Origin: Candidatus Bathyarchaeota archaeon
GTDB taxonomy: Archaea; Thermoproteota; Bathyarchaeia; RBG-16-48-13; GCA-020355125
Assembly: GCA_030671165.1 (NCBI GenBank)
Contig: DAOVAG010000003.1
Coordinates: 1 to 21,622 of the forward strand
Length of the DNA: 21,622 nucleotides
Direction: 5' to 3'
Shown: positions 1 to 6,991 of the stretch, in pieces
Numbering within the stretch: position 1 is the stretch's first letter
Layout of the letters: every line of letters begins with the position of its first letter
Notes under the pieces: generated by a model
Seen by the model: the letters and a program-made list of their open reading frames with translations, nothing else
Database searches by the model: none
Told to the model about the DNA's origin: nothing
Translations under genes and position numbers: made by a program

Positions 1-302
1 ACATTAAATATCGAGAGAACTGTATCCAAGGACATACATGCGAATATTACTATACACAACATTTTGATTCAGAAACAAGAAAGAGAACATGTTGTTATTT
101 AGGAAAATATGAATCATTACTAGAACAGTATAAGACCATTATAAACAAAAAACAAAACTTATACACAAATTATTCACAACAAGAAAAGATGTCTAATTTA
201 GATTCTGATGTCTCAGAAAAGCTCATGGGTAGCTCAGATTTTGTGGTGCCCAGGGTGAGATTTGAACTCACGACAATCCGGTCTTCAGCTTCGTCCTTAT
301 GA
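1..302 (+). CDS. 3' end of an unidentified gene, running antisense into tRNA-Phe
   Basis: A frame opening at base 3 stays open for 99 codons and stops with TGA at 300-302. It has no start inside the window, so it is the C-terminal part of a longer gene. The first ~60 residues look like genuine protein, with a Cys/His cluster (NCIQGHTC, then a CC pair in KRTCCYLGKYESLLEQYK) that could bind zinc. After about residue 80 the frame reads the antisense of the tRNA gene and gives the familiar artefact-like string PRVRFELTTIRSS, so the natural end may have been lost or moved. I do not recognise the family. Its position at the 3' end of a tRNA gene, a common integration target, leaves open that it belongs to an integrated element, but no integrase is visible. 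Confidence 0.5.
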   Translation, partial: IKYRENCIQGHTCEYYYTQHFDSETRKRTCCYLGKYESLLEQYKTIINKKQNLYTNYSQQEKMSNLDSDVSEKLMGSSDFVVPRVRFELTTIRSSASSL

Positions 303-348
303 AGAATCTTCACAAGTCGGACGCTCTCCCAGTCTGAGCTACCTGGGC
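244..348 (-). tRNA. tRNA-Phe (GAA) with an intron at position 30/31
   Basis: On the minus strand the acceptor strands GCCCAGG and CCTGGGC pair perfectly. They are followed by discriminator A and an encoded CCA (244-246). U8 and A9 precede the D arm GCTC/GAGC, and the T arm is GTGAG-TTCAAAT-CTCAC. Removing a 28-nt intron (290-317) gives a perfect anticodon stem TCCGG/CCGGA and the loop CTGAAGA, with anticodon GAA at 284-286. The alternative of reading the unspliced loop as TGT (Thr) leaves an A-C mismatch at 31/39 and an unpaired insert, so Phe is preferred; archaeal tRNA-Phe typically carries the loop CTGAAGA. Confidence 0.88.
290..317 (-). other. 28-nt tRNA intron with bulge-helix-bulge splice sites
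   Basis: The intron folds as a 9-bp hairpin, CTTGTGAAG paired with CTTCATAAG around the loop ATT, with one G-U pair. Next to it, exon CGTC (tRNA 25-28) pairs with intron GACG to make the 4-bp central helix. Three-base bulges CG/A and AA/G follow each strand, and cleavage after the second base of each bulge excises exactly these 28 bases. The exon-side helix is weak, so this is a relaxed motif. The boundaries are fixed by the need for a paired 31/39 in the anticodon stem. Confidence 0.82.
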
Positions 349-380
349 ACATATACTAAACTCAAAAACTCCCAACATAA

Positions 381-389
381 GTATATTAA
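381..389 (-). promoter_or_regulatory. Possible box A (TATA) promoter of tRNA-Phe
   Basis: The minus strand reads TTAATATAC here, about 37 bases upstream of the first tRNA base. An archaeal TATA-like box is normally about 25 bases upstream of the transcription start, so a leader of about 12 bases would be processed off. Assigned by position and composition only. Confidence 0.4.
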
Positions 390-590
390 CTTATCGTAGT
401 TTAGAAATTTTAAAAGGTTTATTATCAGTTTAAAAAAAAGATTATATTGATTACTTGAGGTATAATGTGTGTATTACATTTTTTTGTAGAAAAATATGTT
501 TCCACGTTGGAATAGAGAATTAAAGAATAGAAACCAAAGTGATCATATGAGCATATTTGATATAGAAAAAAGCCGATATTTCCTTTCTTC

Positions 591-1376
591 TTAGGAGATA
601 TATCCACTTGGAGGTTTCTTCTCTCTTAATCCACGTTCACTTTTTGGATCCATATAACTAATTTTTCTAAAATTCTTTAATCGTTCTTCCATTTCCTTCA
701 CTTTTTTATCCATATCCTCTAAATTTATCTGCAGATTATACATATCTTTGAGGATTTGAACAATATTCCTTGAAGCTCGCACATCGGGATACATACCTTT
801 AGTTGCACCAAGTAAACCTAGACAATCCAAATTCATCTCTTTACCTAAGCCAAGAAGTACTCCAAAAGCTCCTTTCACAGAACCATCTTGTGCAATCTTG
901 ACCTTTCCTTTACCGATCATTTTAATTATATTTGGGTCACTGGCGACAGAATAAACAACATCAATATTTTTACCTTTGATACCATATCCGCCCAATGCCA
1001 CTATCGATGTACACCCGAATCCTTTAATGTATTTAAGGATATGTTTGACTACGTCATACTGTCCGGGCATACTTGGCTGTATGTCTCCAGCTAAAAATAT
1101 TAAATCTGGCTTTCCTCTATAGGCATAAAATTCATATTTTGGGAGTTTATACGTCCCGTTTAATTCAATTTTTACACCTAAACCTCCATCGGGTAAAGCT
1201 AAATGAGTAGAATAGAGGTTTGCTAATTTAATTGGGTTTAGTTGTTCAATCAAAAAATCAACAGAGATCTTCCCAACGAAACCTAAACCTGGAAGACCTT
1301 GGATAAATACAGGGTTATTCAAAGTTTGTTTTGATAATTCAACAATCCAAGTATTGTTTGAAATTTTTAATTCCAC
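591..1376 (-). CDS. PAC2 family protein (proteasome assembly chaperone-like)
   Basis: A 261-residue protein of the PAC2 superfamily, homologous to archaeal PbaA/PbaB-type proteins and to eukaryotic Pac2. Some members assist 20S proteasome assembly or bind it through a C-terminal tail. The diagnostic N-terminal motif GLPGLGFVGKISVDFLIEQL sits at about residues 28-47, followed by the LPDGGLGV and FLAGDIQP segments and a glycine-rich core (VALGGYGIKG, LLGLGKEM, LLGATKGMYPD). The C-terminus has a predicted coiled coil (about 215-240: LEDMDKKVKEMEERLKNF) and ends PPSGYIS, which places a tyrosine near the extreme C-terminus, reminiscent of but not identical to an HbYX docking motif. It starts 2 bases after the stop of the cysteine-rich gene upstream, so the two are probably co-transcribed. 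The family is secure; the proteasome role is inferred. Confidence 0.85.
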   Translation of the reverse strand: MELKISNNTWIVELSKQTLNNPVFIQGLPGLGFVGKISVDFLIEQLNPIKLANLYSTHLALPDGGLGVKIELNGTYKLPKYEFYAYRGKPDLIFLAGDIQPSMPGQYDVVKHILKYIKGFGCTSIVALGGYGIKGKNIDVVYSVASDPNIIKMIGKGKVKIAQDGSVKGAFGVLLGLGKEMNLDCLGLLGATKGMYPDVRASRNIVQILKDMYNLQINLEDMDKKVKEMEERLKNFRKISYMDPKSERGLREKKPPSGYIS

Positions 1377-1378
1377 CT

Positions 1379-1684
1379 TTACGTTCCATTTATCAGATTA
1401 TTTCGAGGACAAAGTTTTCTCGCGTCACTACATAATATTTGAGCTTTTTTGCATTCAACAGAGTCTTTACCTATTGAACAAAGTTTTGAAACATTGCTAC
1501 AAACTATTGATTCTTGACTGCATGTTTTAAAGTTTGTTTTTGAACATAGTGTAGATATGAAAGAGCATATTTCTGAAACTTTATTACATTGCCTTTGTTT
1601 ACAAAGGGCTCTAGATGTCATGCATAGTTGTAGCGCAGCTTGACAATAATAAGGGCCAACTATTTTATCGATGTTAATGCTCAT
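1379..1684 (-). CDS. Cysteine-rich protein with four C-x6-C-x6-C repeats
   Basis: A 101-residue soluble protein with no signal peptide or membrane segment. It has twelve cysteines at residues 14/21/28, 33/40/47, 55/62/69 and 78/85/92. They form four triplets with exact seven-residue spacing, and most cysteines after the first of each triplet follow a hydrophobic residue (as in CNKVSEICSFISTLC). Heptad spacing would put each triplet on one face of an alpha helix, and four such helices could pack into a bundle with a thiol-lined core. This resembles in principle the copper-storage or DUF326-type four-helix cysteine proteins, although those use other spacings. I do not recognise a named family. 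The only immediate partner is the PAC2 gene 2 bases downstream. Metal binding or redox buffering is inference. Confidence 0.75.
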   Translation of the reverse strand: MSINIDKIVGPYYCQAALQLCMTSRALCKQRQCNKVSEICSFISTLCSKTNFKTCSQESIVCSNVSKLCSIGKDSVECKKAQILCSDARKLCPRNNLINGT

Positions 1685-1732
1685 TTTACAACTCTTCTAA
1701 TCCTTTTCGGTTATGACGAAACGTTAGAGTTA

Positions 1733-1740
1733 TTTATATC
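1733..1740 (+). promoter_or_regulatory. Box A-like promoter element in the divergent region 1685-1772
   Basis: TTTATATC lies 33-40 bases upstream of the methyltransferase ATG at 1773, the expected spacing for a short-leader archaeal transcript. The complementary strand reads GATATAAA about 50 bases from the start of the divergent cysteine-rich gene, so this 88-bp gap probably carries promoters for both directions. Confidence 0.4.
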
Positions 1741-1772
1741 TTGTTAATGTGATTAAAAATTAGTGATAAGAT

Positions 1773-2267
1773 ATGATAAATAGTCTAGCCCCTTTCGTAC
1801 CTTCACGATATGAAGTTGTAAAAAGGATGCTTGAAGTAGCAAATGTAGGTTCTGATGATGTAGTCTTTGATTTAGGTTGTGGAGATGGCCGTATCCTTAT
1901 TATGGCTGTGAACAATTTTGGAGCCAAGAAGGCTATTGGATATGAGATGCGAAGAGATCTTTATCAACAAACTTTAAACGAAATTATCAAACAAGATCTT
2001 ACAGATAAAATTTCTGTAATCAATGGTGATCTTTTAGAAGCGGATCTCACCCAAGCAACGGTCATAACTCTTTATTTAACGACATCTGGTAATGAACGTT
2101 TAAGACCGAAAATGGAAAAGGAAATTCAAAATAAAGCCCAAATTGTAAGTCATGACTTTAGAATAACTAAATGGTCTCCTTCTATAAAAGAAGAATTTTA
2201 CAGTCACTCAATTTACTTGTATGTTATGCCTCAAGCTGTTATAAAGAAAGAACATAAAAGTTCATGA
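1773..2267 (+). CDS. SAM-dependent methyltransferase, aKMT/FAM173-like
   Basis: A 164-residue class I methyltransferase. The N-terminal PFVPSRYEVVKRMLEVANV is followed by SAM-binding motif I DLGCGDGRI (about residues 33-41), the acidic ribose-binding position in GYEMRRD (about 55-61) and a motif near NGDLLEADL. The pattern VITLYLTTSGNERLRPKME with the later VSHDF resembles the archaeal protein lysine methyltransferase aKMT of Sulfolobus and the mitochondrial ATPSC-KMT/FAM173 group, which methylate lysines on proteins. The length is near that of aKMT (about 160). The closeness to aKMT is judged by motif order and length, so the substrate (protein lysine) is inferred. The ATG lies about 35 bases after a TATA-like box with no clear ribosome site, which suggests a short leader. 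Confidence 0.78.
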   Translation: MINSLAPFVPSRYEVVKRMLEVANVGSDDVVFDLGCGDGRILIMAVNNFGAKKAIGYEMRRDLYQQTLNEIIKQDLTDKISVINGDLLEADLTQATVITLYLTTSGNERLRPKMEKEIQNKAQIVSHDFRITKWSPSIKEEFYSHSIYLYVMPQAVIKKEHKSS

Positions 2268-2355
2268 TTCAATAATTAAATAGTAGAGTTCTATAGGAAA
2301 AAAATGATTAATGAAGAAATTGATTATTTATCTTTAAAAAATTGAGTTCTTGATA

Positions 2356-3585
2356 ATGGATTATGAGGTTATGATAATCGGTGCAGGTCCGGTCGGTTCC
2401 ACAGTAGCTGAGATTATTGGAAGAGAAGGACATAAAGTTTTAATCCTTGAAGAACATTCGGAGGTAGGATCACCAATACATTGTACAGGAAAATTATCAG
2501 TGAATGCTTTTAAAGAACTCAATTTAGAAACGGAAGGTATTATTAATGAAGTTAAAGGCGCTAACTTTTATTCACCTAATGGGCAATTATTTCATTTAGA
2601 ACGAAATGATACTCAAGCATATATTTTAGATAGAAAGATTTTTGATGAAAAGCTTGCAGAGAAGGCAATGAAAGTAGGAGTGAAGATTCTTACAGAAGCT
2701 CGAGCAATGAAGTTCATTGTTACTAAAGAAGGAGTAAATGTAATCTTTACACATAAGGGTGACACAAAGAAGCTAAAAGTAAGGATAGTTGTAGGAGCAG
2801 ATGGTGCAAATTCTATTGTAGCACGGCGAATGGGATTATACTCAAAAAAGTCTTCAAAAATAAGAATAGGCATTCAAAAGGAGGTTTTTGGCATCAATAA
2901 TCTCCAAAGTAGAATTGTAGAACTTTTTTTTGGAAAAAATTATGCACCTGGATTTTTTGCCTGGATTGTTCCAATAGGCAATGCGAAGGCAAGAGTTGGT
3001 TTAGCTTTAAGACCACATTTAGTAGAACGCCCAAAAAAATACCTTGATAAGTTCATTAGAACTCATCCAATTATTAAAGAAAAATTTGAAGGGTGTTCTT
3101 TCAATAAGGCCAAAGTACATATAATCCCTACAGGAGGAGCATTACACCAAACAGTTTCCGAAGGTGTAATAATAGTTGGTGATGCTGCAGGACAAATAAA
3201 ATCCACAACAGGGGGAGGACTTTATTATGGAATGCTCTGTGCTAAGATAGCAGGAAAGACAATATCTAAAAACCTGGATGCATCTAGCAAAGGTATACTA
3301 AGCAAGAACTCTTTGTTAGAATACCAAAGGTTATGGAAAGCTAGACTTGATAAAGAGATAAAAATTAGCACAAAATTGAGGGATTTTTTAACTTCTCTAA
3401 CTGATGGAGAAATTAATTATCTGTTTAAATTGATCATTGCACATCCACACATATTTAAAGAGATAGAGGCTAAAGGTGATATAGATTGGCAATCTAAAAT
3501 TGCATCAAAAGTATTAAACTCATTTTTAAAAACTTTGATAAAAAGACCAATGATCCTCTATAAAATGGGAAAAAACTTACTTTAA
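2356..3585 (+). CDS. Geranylgeranyl reductase family FAD-dependent oxidoreductase
   Basis: A flavoprotein of the geranylgeranyl reductase family; archaeal members saturate the isoprenoid chains of membrane lipids (digeranylgeranylglycerophospholipid reductase). The dinucleotide-binding motif is MIIGAGPVGS at residues 6-15 with the conserved acidic end at ILEEHS. The family HCTG motif contains Cys43, equivalent in position to the functional cysteine of Sulfolobus GGR. VVGADGANS, the YxWxFP-like stretch GFFAWIVPIG and the FAD-binding IIVGDAAGQIKSTTGGG follow. It is 409 residues from ATG at 2356; a TTG two codons earlier is possible but adds only M-I. No ribosome site precedes the ATG and a TATA-like stretch lies about 25-35 bases upstream, consistent with a leaderless mRNA. 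The exact lipid substrate cannot be told from sequence. Confidence 0.85.
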   Translation: MDYEVMIIGAGPVGSTVAEIIGREGHKVLILEEHSEVGSPIHCTGKLSVNAFKELNLETEGIINEVKGANFYSPNGQLFHLERNDTQAYILDRKIFDEKLAEKAMKVGVKILTEARAMKFIVTKEGVNVIFTHKGDTKKLKVRIVVGADGANSIVARRMGLYSKKSSKIRIGIQKEVFGINNLQSRIVELFFGKNYAPGFFAWIVPIGNAKARVGLALRPHLVERPKKYLDKFIRTHPIIKEKFEGCSFNKAKVHIIPTGGALHQTVSEGVIIVGDAAGQIKSTTGGGLYYGMLCAKIAGKTISKNLDASSKGILSKNSLLEYQRLWKARLDKEIKISTKLRDFLTSLTDGEINYLFKLIIAHPHIFKEIEAKGDIDWQSKIASKVLNSFLKTLIKRPMILYKMGKNLL

Positions 3586-3702
3586 TGATTACTAGTTACA
3601 CTTCTAACTTGGATGGAAAAGATAACAGATTAAAAGAAAAAATTTTGATAGAATGGAATCTCTTCCGATTAAAGATGTGGGTTAATCAATATTCTTTACT
3701 TT

Positions 3703-4044
3703 TCATTTCATTCCTTCACTTGATAGTAGACCTAAAATTATGTTCTTAATAGGTAGCTTGAAGTGACTCTTAACTGATATAAGAAGGGTTCTCCCTTTTT
3801 GAGTTACTTCATAACTCTTTATTTTACGTTTACCACGAATCATCCAAGTTCCGACGATGTAACCCTTCTCTTCTAATTTATGTAAAAAAGGGTATATTAC
3901 AGCTGGCTTGAGCCTCTTGCCAGTAATTTGTTTAAATTCTTTTATGAGGTTATAGCCATGCATTGGTTTGTGACAAATAAGCCAAAGGATCAATGGTTTA
4001 CTGAAACCTCGTATGAATGCTTCAACTATTTTTTTTTCATTCAT
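3703..4044 (-). CDS. PadR-like winged-helix transcriptional regulator (A)
   Basis: A 113-residue PadR-family DNA-binding protein. The family core is evident: LILWLICHKPMHGYNLIKEF (helices 1-2, about residues 18-37), the recognition-helix region KPAVIYPFLHKLEEKGYI (about 46-63) and the beta wing KRKIKSYEVTQKGRTLL (about 72-88). It lacks the long C-terminal dimerisation domain of larger PadR proteins. It is a clear paralogue of the divergent gene at 4139, sharing the order HGYNLIKE / IYPFLHKLEE / KIKSYEVTQKG. It converges on the GGR gene. Such regulators often autoregulate; the ligand is unknown. Confidence 0.8.
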   Translation of the reverse strand: MNEKKIVEAFIRGFSKPLILWLICHKPMHGYNLIKEFKQITGKRLKPAVIYPFLHKLEEKGYIVGTWMIRGKRKIKSYEVTQKGRTLLISVKSHFKLPIKNIILGLLSSEGMK

Positions 4045-4045
4045 A

Positions 4046-4095
4046 ATTACTTTACCATCCTAATTCCTAATAGATATTACTTATGGTATAATAAA
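4046..4095. promoter_or_regulatory. Inverted repeat between divergent PadR genes, candidate operator
   Basis: The arms ATTACTTTACCAT (4046-4058) and ATGGTATAATAAA (4083-4095) are inverted repeats matching at 10 of 13 positions, with TACCAT/ATGGTA as the exact core. They lie within the 94-bp shared promoter region and bracket the minus-strand box candidate (about 4067-4080). A good plus-strand box TTATATAA at about 4100-4107 sits about 35 bases before the ATG at 4139. One or both PadR proteins could bind here. Confidence 0.4.
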
Positions 4096-4138
4096 AGAGT
4101 TATATAAAGAGGATTTATTTACAATAAAATAGATCAAA

Positions 4139-4483
4139 ATGAGTGAGATGGAAGAGGAGTTAGTTAGAGGGGTAATAAGAAATCTTAGTCGACTCATAAT
4201 TTTGTGGATTTTAAAACAGAAATCACTCTCAGGTTACAGTGTACTTAAAGAGATGGAGAGGCTAACAGAACAAAAATTTCATCCAGGCATAATCTATCCC
4301 CTTCTTTATGAATTAGAAGATGAAATCTTTATTACCGGAGAATGGGTTCTGAAGAATAAGAGACGGATAAAAAGCTACACTATAACAGAAAAAGGAATAG
4401 AATTATTGAATCGCCTTCATAGACTCTTTGAATTTCCAATGAAGGAGATTTTACAGGATTTTCTAAATGAGAAAGATCAGTGA
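4139..4483 (+). CDS. PadR-like winged-helix transcriptional regulator (B)
   Basis: A 114-residue PadR-family regulator. It has the core LIILWILKQKSLSGYSVLKE (about residues 18-37), HPGIIYPLLYELEDEIFI (about 47-64) in the recognition-helix region and the wing KRRIKSYTITEKGIELL (about 73-89), then a short helical tail. The N-terminus is acidic (MSEMEEE). It is the divergent paralogue of the gene ending at 3703, so the pair probably arose by inverted duplication. The next gene, trmJ, follows after 56 bases but has its own ribosome site and an unrelated role. The regulator's target is unknown. Confidence 0.8.
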   Translation: MSEMEEELVRGVIRNLSRLIILWILKQKSLSGYSVLKEMERLTEQKFHPGIIYPLLYELEDEIFITGEWVLKNKRRIKSYTITEKGIELLNRLHRLFEFPMKEILQDFLNEKDQ

Positions 4484-4539
4484 ATGCTGAATTCTGTTAA
4501 GCAGTAAATATGTCGAATTATTCCATAAGGTTATGATGT

Positions 4540-5259
4540 TTGGGATCAATATTGAATATACGAGTTATTTTAGTAGAGCCTGAACATGAGGGAAATATTG
4601 GATCTATAGCTAGACTTATGATGAATTTTGGATTTAGCGAGCTTTTTATTGTTAAACCAATGGTTAAACTAGGAGATGAAACAAGAGCTTATGCATCGCA
4701 TGCACAAAAAATCATAACAGATGCGATCATTGTTAATGATATAAATACTGCTTTGGCGGGAGTTAATTATACCATTGGAACGACTTCCATATCTGCAACA
4801 AAACCTGGAAATCTCCTAAGAACAGCTATTACGCCTGAAGAATTAGTAAAAACAATGGTTATTAAAGGAAAAGTAGCGTTGCTTTTTGGGAGAGAGAGTA
4901 AAGGCCTTTCAAATATAGAACTGGCTAAATGTGACATTGTTGTCAGTATTCCTTCCAGCCCAATATATAGAACACTTAATATAGCATCCTCCTCAGCGCT
5001 AATCTTCTATGAGTTATGGAAGAGTAAGAATAAAGATCAACGAGGGTATATTGAAGAATCGAGTCGGCAAAATAGGGAGAGATTAGTAAAACTTTTCGAT
5101 AAAATCTTGGAAATAAATGTTTTACCAACATATAAAAAAAAGTTAACTAGTAAAGCTTTTCAAAATATCGTTGCTCGAGCTTTTATCTCAAAGAGAGAAG
5201 CAACTTTAATCATTGGTGCTTTAAGACAGACTATCCAAAAGCTATCATCAAGTGCTTAG
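4540..5259 (+). CDS. trmJ: tRNA (cytidine/uridine-2'-O-)methyltransferase, TrmJ type
   Basis: A 239-residue SPOUT-class 2'-O-methyltransferase; archaeal TrmJ methylates the ribose of position 32 in the tRNA anticodon loop. The SpoU motifs are all present: EPEHEGNIGSIARLMMNFGF (about residues 13-32), ALLFGRESKGLSNIEL (about 112-127) and the knotted SAM site SIPSSPIYRTLNIASSSALI (about 136-155). The C-terminal helical extension matches TrmJ rather than shorter SpoU proteins. TTG at 4540 is chosen because AAGGT lies 7-8 bases upstream; a second in-frame TTG at 4552 would also keep the whole domain. No in-frame ATG precedes the domain. It converges on ksgA across about 200 bases with no visible gene. 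Confidence 0.87.
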   Translation: MGSILNIRVILVEPEHEGNIGSIARLMMNFGFSELFIVKPMVKLGDETRAYASHAQKIITDAIIVNDINTALAGVNYTIGTTSISATKPGNLLRTAITPEELVKTMVIKGKVALLFGRESKGLSNIELAKCDIVVSIPSSPIYRTLNIASSSALIFYELWKSKNKDQRGYIEESSRQNRERLVKLFDKILEINVLPTYKKKLTSKAFQNIVARAFISKREATLIIGALRQTIQKLSSSA

Positions 5260-5457
5260 AGTTTGTTAAGAAATAGTGTACAGTTTAAACAAGAAGAGTC
5301 TATGTGATAGATGATGATAGTGATAATCAATTGGAATTATAATCCAATTCCTCTTTCAAGTTTTAATATTGAAAATATATCTATGAAAGAACATAGTAAA
5401 TTATATGAAATTTGGAATTGAAGAGTTGGAAAGTTTTAAGTGAATGTGGAATTAATT

Positions 5458-6309
5458 TCATGAAAACAAGATAATTTTGTTCTCCTTAAAGATACTATAA
5501 AGCTTATATGAAATTATTCCAAACTCTTCAGGAGTTAACTCGTAAACTTTTAAGTCTAGATAAGGAAGCTCCTTAACTAATGTTTTTATTGCATCATTTG
5601 CAATATTGGATTCATTTCGAATAAAAAATTTGAGAGCGTTTTGTAGCTTTTTGTTCCTATGGGTAAAAAGGCATCTTACCATTTTAAAATAGAAATGTTT
5701 ATCGCCTACATTAAAAAGTGGTTTTTGAGGTTTGATAGAAATAATAGTAGAGTCTACATTTGGATGTGGATAAAAAGATTCTCTAGGTACATCCTCTAAC
5801 ATTTTAATAGATGCGCTGTAAGAAGCAATAACAGACAAGCTCCTATAGTTTTTACTCCCCTTCTGAGCAACTAACTTTTGCACAAATTCCTTTTGAAGAG
5901 TCATAATAGCATATTGAAAGTTTAATCTAAAAAGATGTAAGATTAAGTTTGATGATATTGAATAAGGTGGATTAGCAACGATTTTATTAAATTTAGGGAG
6001 ATGAATCTTAAGAAAATTTCCTTGAATTATTCTTATGTTTTTTTTACTTCGAAAAATTTCCTTTATTGCTTTTACAAGTGTAGGATCAAGTTCAATAGCG
6101 ATAACCACTTTAGCAACATCAGATAAGAGACGAGTTAAAAATCCAAATCCCGCTCCAATCTCTATAATAATATCGTTCTCTGTTACTCTAGAATAAGTAA
6201 TCATTCTCCTTAACAAGAAAGGATCAATACAGAAACATTGCCCAATAGATTTTCTAGGTTTAATATGGTATTTAGCAAGGAGGAACTGTAAATCATCCAA
6301 AAGGGTCAT
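5458..6309 (-). CDS. ksgA: 16S rRNA adenine N6,N6-dimethyltransferase KsgA/Dim1
   Basis: A 283-residue rRNA dimethylase that modifies the two adjacent adenines near the 3' end of 16S rRNA during small-subunit assembly. The N-terminal KSIGQCFCIDPFLLRRMI (about residues 20-37) corresponds to the family LGQxFL segment. SAM motif I is IIEIGAGFGFLTRLL (48-62), the acidic ribose position is in AIELDP (71-76), GNFL follows, and the catalytic motif IV NPPYSISS is at 113-120. The substrate loop ESFYPHPNVDSTII is conserved. It is the last gene of the srp54-ksgA cluster, 14 bases after DUF655. ATG start. Confidence 0.94.
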   Translation of the reverse strand: MTLLDDLQFLLAKYHIKPRKSIGQCFCIDPFLLRRMITYSRVTENDIIIEIGAGFGFLTRLLSDVAKVVIAIELDPTLVKAIKEIFRSKKNIRIIQGNFLKIHLPKFNKIVANPPYSISSNLILHLFRLNFQYAIMTLQKEFVQKLVAQKGSKNYRSLSVIASYSASIKMLEDVPRESFYPHPNVDSTIISIKPQKPLFNVGDKHFYFKMVRCLFTHRNKKLQNALKFFIRNESNIANDAIKTLVKELPYLDLKVYELTPEEFGIISYKLYSIFKENKIILFS

Positions 6310-6323
6310 TATAATATCACAAA

Positions 6324-6902
6324 TTAAGGTGGACGAACGAATAGTCTATATTTCGAAAATTGTGATAGTTCTTCTAAAATCCGTTTAACAATGAGTTTAG
6401 TAGGATCAGGAATCTCTGTTCTCTTTCTAACATCTTGAAAACTACTAAATAATCTTTTTTCTCTAGTATCAAGAATGGTCCGTGTGTATTTTTTACCAAT
6501 ACCAGGAATAAGTTCAAGAGAATGCATCCTTGGAGTCAAAGCCCGAGCTATGTTGAAAAAATTAAGAAATCTCTTCTGATCTTTCATCACAATCTCTTCA
6601 ACTACGATTGGTAACTCACTTCTAGCAACAGAAGTTAAATCATCATACTCGATCCGCCCTATTATGTGGTTGATCTTGGTCCTAAATTTTTCTTTCCCCA
6701 CATATATTATTTCAAGAGGAGAAAGAGTGAATCCTGTTCTAGGTATTGCTTCTAATAGAGTGAAATAACTTTTTCCGAGAAGTTGAATCAATGATTCAGC
6801 TCTAAAACTTCCTCTCTGCGTCCCAATTTTACCTCGAGGAAGATAGTCCAACACATATGCGTGGGTCTCAAACTTTTTTATCCGAATTTCATCAAAACGC
6901 AT
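6324..6902 (-). CDS. DUF655 family protein with helix-hairpin-helix
   Basis: A 192-residue member of the archaeal DUF655 (COG1491) family, which is almost always encoded next to ksgA and is presumed to bind RNA or DNA. The N-terminal half is an OB-like/beta-rich region (ETHAYVLDYLPRGKIGT at about 12-28, then LIYVGKE-type strands). The C-terminal part contains a helix-hairpin-helix, LELIPGIGKKYTRTIL (about 129-144), with FSSFQDVRKRTEIPDPTKLIVKRILEEL completing the fold. Its function is not established; its steady association with translation genes suggests ribosome biogenesis. Confidence 0.88.
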   Translation of the reverse strand: MRFDEIRIKKFETHAYVLDYLPRGKIGTQRGSFRAESLIQLLGKSYFTLLEAIPRTGFTLSPLEIIYVGKEKFRTKINHIIGRIEYDDLTSVARSELPIVVEEIVMKDQKRFLNFFNIARALTPRMHSLELIPGIGKKYTRTILDTREKRLFSSFQDVRKRTEIPDPTKLIVKRILEELSQFSKYRLFVRPP

Positions 6903-6991
6903 AAATAAACCTCTAAGAAATACTTCTAGTTTTTAGTGGAAAATACGCGCAGACCTTAAATTACTAAAGGTTGCCCCCTTCTAAAGAAGGT

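Noticed and set aside
244..348. Reading the tRNA as Thr (anticodon TGT) without non-canonical splicing
   Set aside because: Leaves an A-C mismatch at 31/39 and a long insert in the anticodon arm; excising 28 nt at 30/31 gives a perfect stem and the standard Phe loop.
170..352. 60-codon frame on the minus strand across the tRNA
   Set aside because: It reads straight through the tRNA-Phe gene; the sequence is explained by the tRNA and its intron.
425..607. 60-codon frame on the minus strand between tRNA-Phe and the PAC2 gene
   Set aside because: Overlaps the end of the PAC2 gene, is low in complexity (Phe/Ile/Tyr/Asn-rich from AT-rich DNA), and has no ribosome site or recognisable motif.
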